Source: Nymphaea colorata
Taxonomy: Eukaryota; Streptophyta; Magnoliopsida; Nymphaeales; Nymphaeaceae
Length of the DNA stretch: 64,000 bases
Assembly: GCF_008831285.2 (NCBI RefSeq)
Contig: NC_045143.1
Coordinates: 17,757,655 to 17,821,654 of the forward strand
Direction: 5' to 3'
In this document: positions 60,316-64,000 of the stretch, piece by piece
Layout: each line of letters opens with the position of its first letter
Position numbering within the stretch: the first letter of the stretch is position 1
Notes under the pieces: model-generated
The model's database searches: none
The model's input: only the letters and a program-made list of their open reading frames with translations
What the model was told of the DNA's origin: nothing
Program-made: the position numbers and the translations under genes

Positions 60316-61299
60316 TGAAAAACTCAGATGTTTCGGTAATTAAAACATGTTATAAAATGTTGAAACGATAAAACCCTCATCGGGTTCTCTGCTCTTGAGG
60401 GTAAATGACGAGGGAGAACAGAGAAAACATGTTGAATCCTCATCTACCCTCACTACTTCCGTCAATATTTAAGGCAAAAATTAGGGATTCTGGCGACTGC
60501 ACTGGTGTCAACGAGTAAGTCGGCCTCAGGTATGTTATGCTTGTTTTATTTTTATTATTTTCGAACATTTTCATTTCCAAACAATATTTTCGGCGAGAAT
60601 AGGGATTCCGCCAATGACAGACATTTTTCCAACCTGTTTCCCTCCCTCTTTCATTTTTTTGGCGTCACTCTCCTGCCCATTCTTCTCTCATCCCCAACCT
60701 GTCGCTCCCTCTCTCCCCTTCTCTGTTTTTCTCAATGCTGTCTCTCTCTCTCTCTCTCTCTTGCAAGGGCTCAAGAATAGCATCACTCTACTCCCCATCC
60801 CGCCCCAATTTGTCGCTCTCCCTCTCTCTCTCTTGCAGCCTTGCTCGAGATTGAATTGGGCATTCCCCACGATGCTTCGTTGCAGCCTACGGTTTGAGTG
60901 ATATGAATAGTAGTAAGGCTTCAACCATTCAAGAACGGTGGTTGATATGGTTCTCCTTATGCTATCTATCTGCTGTCTCCACTCTCTGCATTTTATAATT
61001 TTTAGTTTTTGGTTTAATGTACAACCTTTTTTATATTGATTTAAGGCTTTAAAGGTTCAATTCAATTTCATTATCTGTTACTTCCTATACTTGCATTTCA
61101 GTATGTTCAATTTCTTGTAGTGAATGTGGAAATCCTTTTGGATGAGTTATGAAGAAAAGTACTTTACTATTTTTGTGCTTTTAATTTTTAAATAAATAGA
61201 CAAGCCAGTTAATGAAGCTTTGTAGTTGTGAATTGTGATGATGTTCTTGTGGGAGAGATAAAATCAGCTGTCATTGGCTAAAACCTAAATGTCTATACT
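60316..61299. other. Spacer with CT-rich tracts, no gene
   Basis: A (CT)n microsatellite is at about 60738-60760 inside a pyrimidine-rich 60640-60840 stretch resembling a plant 5' leader. No open coding sequence follows. Confidence 0.45.
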
Positions 61300-61552
61300 T
61301 GAACTTGTTTGCCATAGGGAGATTCTTGGGTTTGCGTCAATGAATTGATGGGAGACAACCCTAGCGGATGACCACCACTAGGCCACAGCCCACCGGCAGC
61401 CCCTGGGACGCCGCTTCCTTCAATGAGGGCCGTTGGGCGGGACTTGACATCCTTGTGACCTAATGCACAGGGAGCATCAGCCCCCGCCCTACGATCTCTT
61501 AGGTCAGAGCGGGACCTATGTCCCATTTCAAGACTTGGAACCGCCTGCCTAT
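61300..61552 (-). other. GC-rich block with a box-A-like motif, possible SINE
   Basis: On the minus strand TGGCCTAGTGG (complement of 61375-61385) fits the Pol III box A consensus, but the expected box B is poor. It is GC-rich against AT-rich surroundings. No target duplication was found. It could equally be a fragment of another element. Confidence 0.25.
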
Positions 61553-61967
61553 GTCACATGGGTGTGGGGTGGGGGGTGTGCGTGCTGGTGCGGGTGCCGA
61601 TGCCCGTGCGGGATGTGACAAGTTCAAAACGAAATTGAGTGCGAGTGCATCGAGAACATATATGTATATATGTTATTTGTTATATAAGTAATTTTATTTG
61701 TCTATGCTTTTAAACTTTTTTATCAATGTTACCTTAATATCATACAAAATTCAAAGTTTTTATTAAATAAAATAGGGGGGGGGGGAGAGAGAAGAGGGGA
61801 AAAAAAGAGGGAAAGATAGGAGAAAGAAGAAAAATGCAAAAAAGCAAGAGAAAAGAAGAACGGGTGCAATCAACAACACCCGAATCAGTTTGACTGAGTT
61901 GGGTGCTGTGTCGGGCTGCACTCGCACAGACGCCGGTGCACCACCATATTTGGTGCACCCGTGTGAC
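61553..61967. mobile_element. Short element with inverted GTCACAYGGGTG ends
   Basis: Left end gtcacatgggtg and right end cacccgtgtgac are inverted complements with one mismatch, 415 bp apart. Both ends continue into further GTGCGGGTGC / GCACYCGCAC-type motifs. The middle is AT-rich with a G run at 61775-61783. No target duplication is evident and no coding sequence is seen. Confidence 0.5.
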
Positions 61968-63040
61968 TTAGCTGCCGCCCAACCTAAAAAAATTTGTCAA
62001 GCCGGGTTGGGACGACTTGTCTAACCCAATTCCGGTGAACCAGGCAGGTTCATGGCCTTCTGAGCCGATTTGTGGGCTCCCAGGCCCGAATTTGGAGCCT
62101 CAACCTCTTCTTGAAGCCACCTATAGTGGAGCGGACTCAGATTTACCCTTGAACTCAATCTCGGGCACTTGTCCACGTCCAAATATGTGATTCTTAGACC
62201 TCCTAGACCAAAATCGGATCCCAATGGTACCCCCATTTTGCTTTGCATCGGGCCAAAACCAAGTCCGACATGCTATGGACCACTAATTGATCTCCCACCT
62301 TGGCCCCCATATTCCGCAGAGCTCGATTCGAGATCCCACCTATTCTTATTAGGATTTGACAACTAATTTAGGGTACCTAAGGCTTGACCCCTCAAGATGT
62401 CAGTCTATGCATCATCTCTACCCACATCCTCAGTTTCATCGGAGCCACCCATCTGACCCTCAACCAAACCCCAATTATTATTTTGGACCCTCCCAAGCCC
62501 CACACAGTAACCCTACACCAACCAAGAACTTGCGCAGTACCCCTACCTATATACCACACAACATTAGATGTGATCAGTTGCACAGCAAGCACGTCCTAGG
62601 CTGCTAGGACCAGTCTCTTCCTTTCACAAGGGCCGAGAAAGGCAGCCCCAAGTCCCTACCAAATTTCATGGAATTCTAGGGTGATTTGACTGATATTTCG
62701 TAAAACACCGCAGAGAATTTTTTGCAAAATTAAGTTTGCAAAAATCGGGTTCCGAAATTTTGCCAACTTTGAAGCTTAATATCTTGCGATCCAGAATCGA
62801 TTTTCAATTCAATAAAGCCCAGTAGTTATCCTCATGTGTTTAGCTGCTCTGTACCAATTTTTAGCGCAATCCACATCCTTTTGCTAGGTCGTTGAATCAA
62901 TTTATCAAAGGTAGGTTTCTCTTGCAGTTTTCACTAATTTTCTGTCTAAACTGATTTTTTGTCAACTTTGTCATGTCATAACTTTCTGTCTAGACATTAT
63001 TTTGCCACATTTTGAATTGGTATTTGGTGTATAACATACC
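61968..63040. other. Spacer, possibly LTR-retrotransposon noncoding DNA
   Basis: No coding domains. Phrases such as ttaatatcttgcgatcc and the long CA/CC-rich part at 62380-62560 look like retrotransposon LTR or untranslated DNA, but no repeat partner is in the window. Confidence 0.35.
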
Positions 63041-63044
63041 AAGC

Positions 63045-64000
63045 AATGTTGTGAAAAGTGTATCGTAAGCCCTATCGGTCTGGCTTTAAGATACGCCGTA
63101 TTGTAAAATATCATAACGTATCGTAACCATATCGTATTTTTTTAATTAAATAAAAAAATCGAAAAATTCATAAAAAATCAGTAAAAATGAAGAATAACAT
63201 AAAAAACAATGAGTGTCTATACAGAACAGTGCCTAAGCCAGGAAAGTTTTCAGAACTGGTGGTCTAATTTTAAAATTTGAAAAAAAAAATTATTATTTCC
63301 CCTCCTCGATCCCCACCTCAAGAAAAATATTGTAAAGAAGCTCAAGAAATTATTTATTATAGCAGTAGCAAGGAAAATATTTAAAGCTAAAAGTCATCTC
63401 ATGAATATATTAAAAAGAGATTAATTTATTTAAGAAATAAAAGCTCGTAGTACATAGCTCTTTTCTATCTCCCCAAGAAATAGGAAGTTACTGCAAAAAT
63501 GGGGATGGTGAGGGGAAGAGAGGTAAAAGATGGTAAGAAAAAGAAAAATATGAGGGAGAAGGAAACTACAAGATGATGGCGACTTGTTTCTCGTTTTTTT
63601 CTTCCTTTTCTTTTAATTTTTTTTTCTTGAGGTTTCTCTCGTTGGATGGAGGCCAATCTGGCGACGATCTTGCCTTCCTTTTGGGCGACCTTAGTTTTGA
63701 GCAGTGGTGGTGTCCATTCCGTGACCACCACCATTATTTGACCATAGCCACGGGTGTTGGGGTCCTTGTGCTCGCAGCGGTTGGCAACCGGATGCAACTG
63801 GAACTCACCGGAAAAGATAGTGGTCAAGAAGCCGGATGGCTTCACGTCGATGATGGAGAGGTGGGGTGTGGGGTTGGCCGGCTGGGGGATTTTTAAGCGT
63901 TGGAAAGCTAAAACATCCCGTATCATACGATACAGGGCGATACGGTACTTGTATAGCACGATACGTGTGATACAGGTACGATACACCCCCATTTTACGAT
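63045..64000. mobile_element. Element with GTATCGTA-rich ends, cut by the window edge
   Basis: 63055-63140 carries GTATCGTAAG, ATACGCCGTAT, AACGTATCGTAAC and CATATCGTAT. 63917-64000 carries CCGTATCATACGATAC, GCGATACGGTAC, GATACGTGTGATACAGGTACGATAC. The two clusters are in inverted relation and bracket about 780 bases containing a T/C-rich stretch and an open minus-strand frame (63465-63992) of no known family. It is probably a non-autonomous DNA transposon with subterminal repeats. Confidence 0.5.

Noticed and set aside
63465-63992. 175-codon minus-strand frame
   Set aside because: It has low-complexity KKKRKGRKKRE stretches, overlaps the GATACG-rich element end and shows no known domain.

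Overview
This is angiosperm nuclear DNA: AT-rich, mostly transposon remains, with one plant cytochrome P450 gene that has a phase-0 GT..AG intron. There is no operon structure, rRNA or CRISPR array. I cannot name the species. The main cargo is a local array of A-type (clan 71) P450 genes resembling the CYP93/CYP712 group.

Layout. (1) 1-290 is the 3' flank of a P450 lying left of the window; the same sequence follows copies A and B. (2) 291-5869 is a spacer made of a truncated Copia element, an LRR-gene fragment and a PIF/Harbinger relic. (3) 5870-10732 is P450 copy A, a frameshifted pseudogene. (4) 10733-19170 is a second spacer with tandem repeats and a decayed Ty3/Gypsy element on the minus strand. 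(5) 19171-25208 is P450 copy B, the only copy open from start to stop (511 codons, intron 3.45 kb with a SINE in it). (6) 25209-30680 repeats spacer 2 almost base for base. (7) 30634-40002 is P450 copy C, which lost its promoter and first codons in a deletion and carries a 5.6-kb PIF/Harbinger element in its intron. (8) 40003-52787 is an En/Spm-like relic, a decayed Copia element and a nested Copia element with both LTRs. (9) 52788-64000 is transposon-rich DNA with a second copy of the SINE, short inverted-repeat elements, a third Copia relic and, at the right edge, an element with GATACG-rich ends. I see no convincing complete gene there.

History, inferred from the alignments. A two-gene unit (B-like P450, spacer, A-like P450) was duplicated recently. 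A and C share a 5-bp deletion in exon 1, so the A-like gene was probably already dead when it was copied. Each copy then decayed separately. Exon 2 of C is closer to B than to A, which suggests gene conversion. Only B looks able to make a P450, and its I-helix has His where most P450s have an acid.

All identifications come from reading the sequence; no database search was run.
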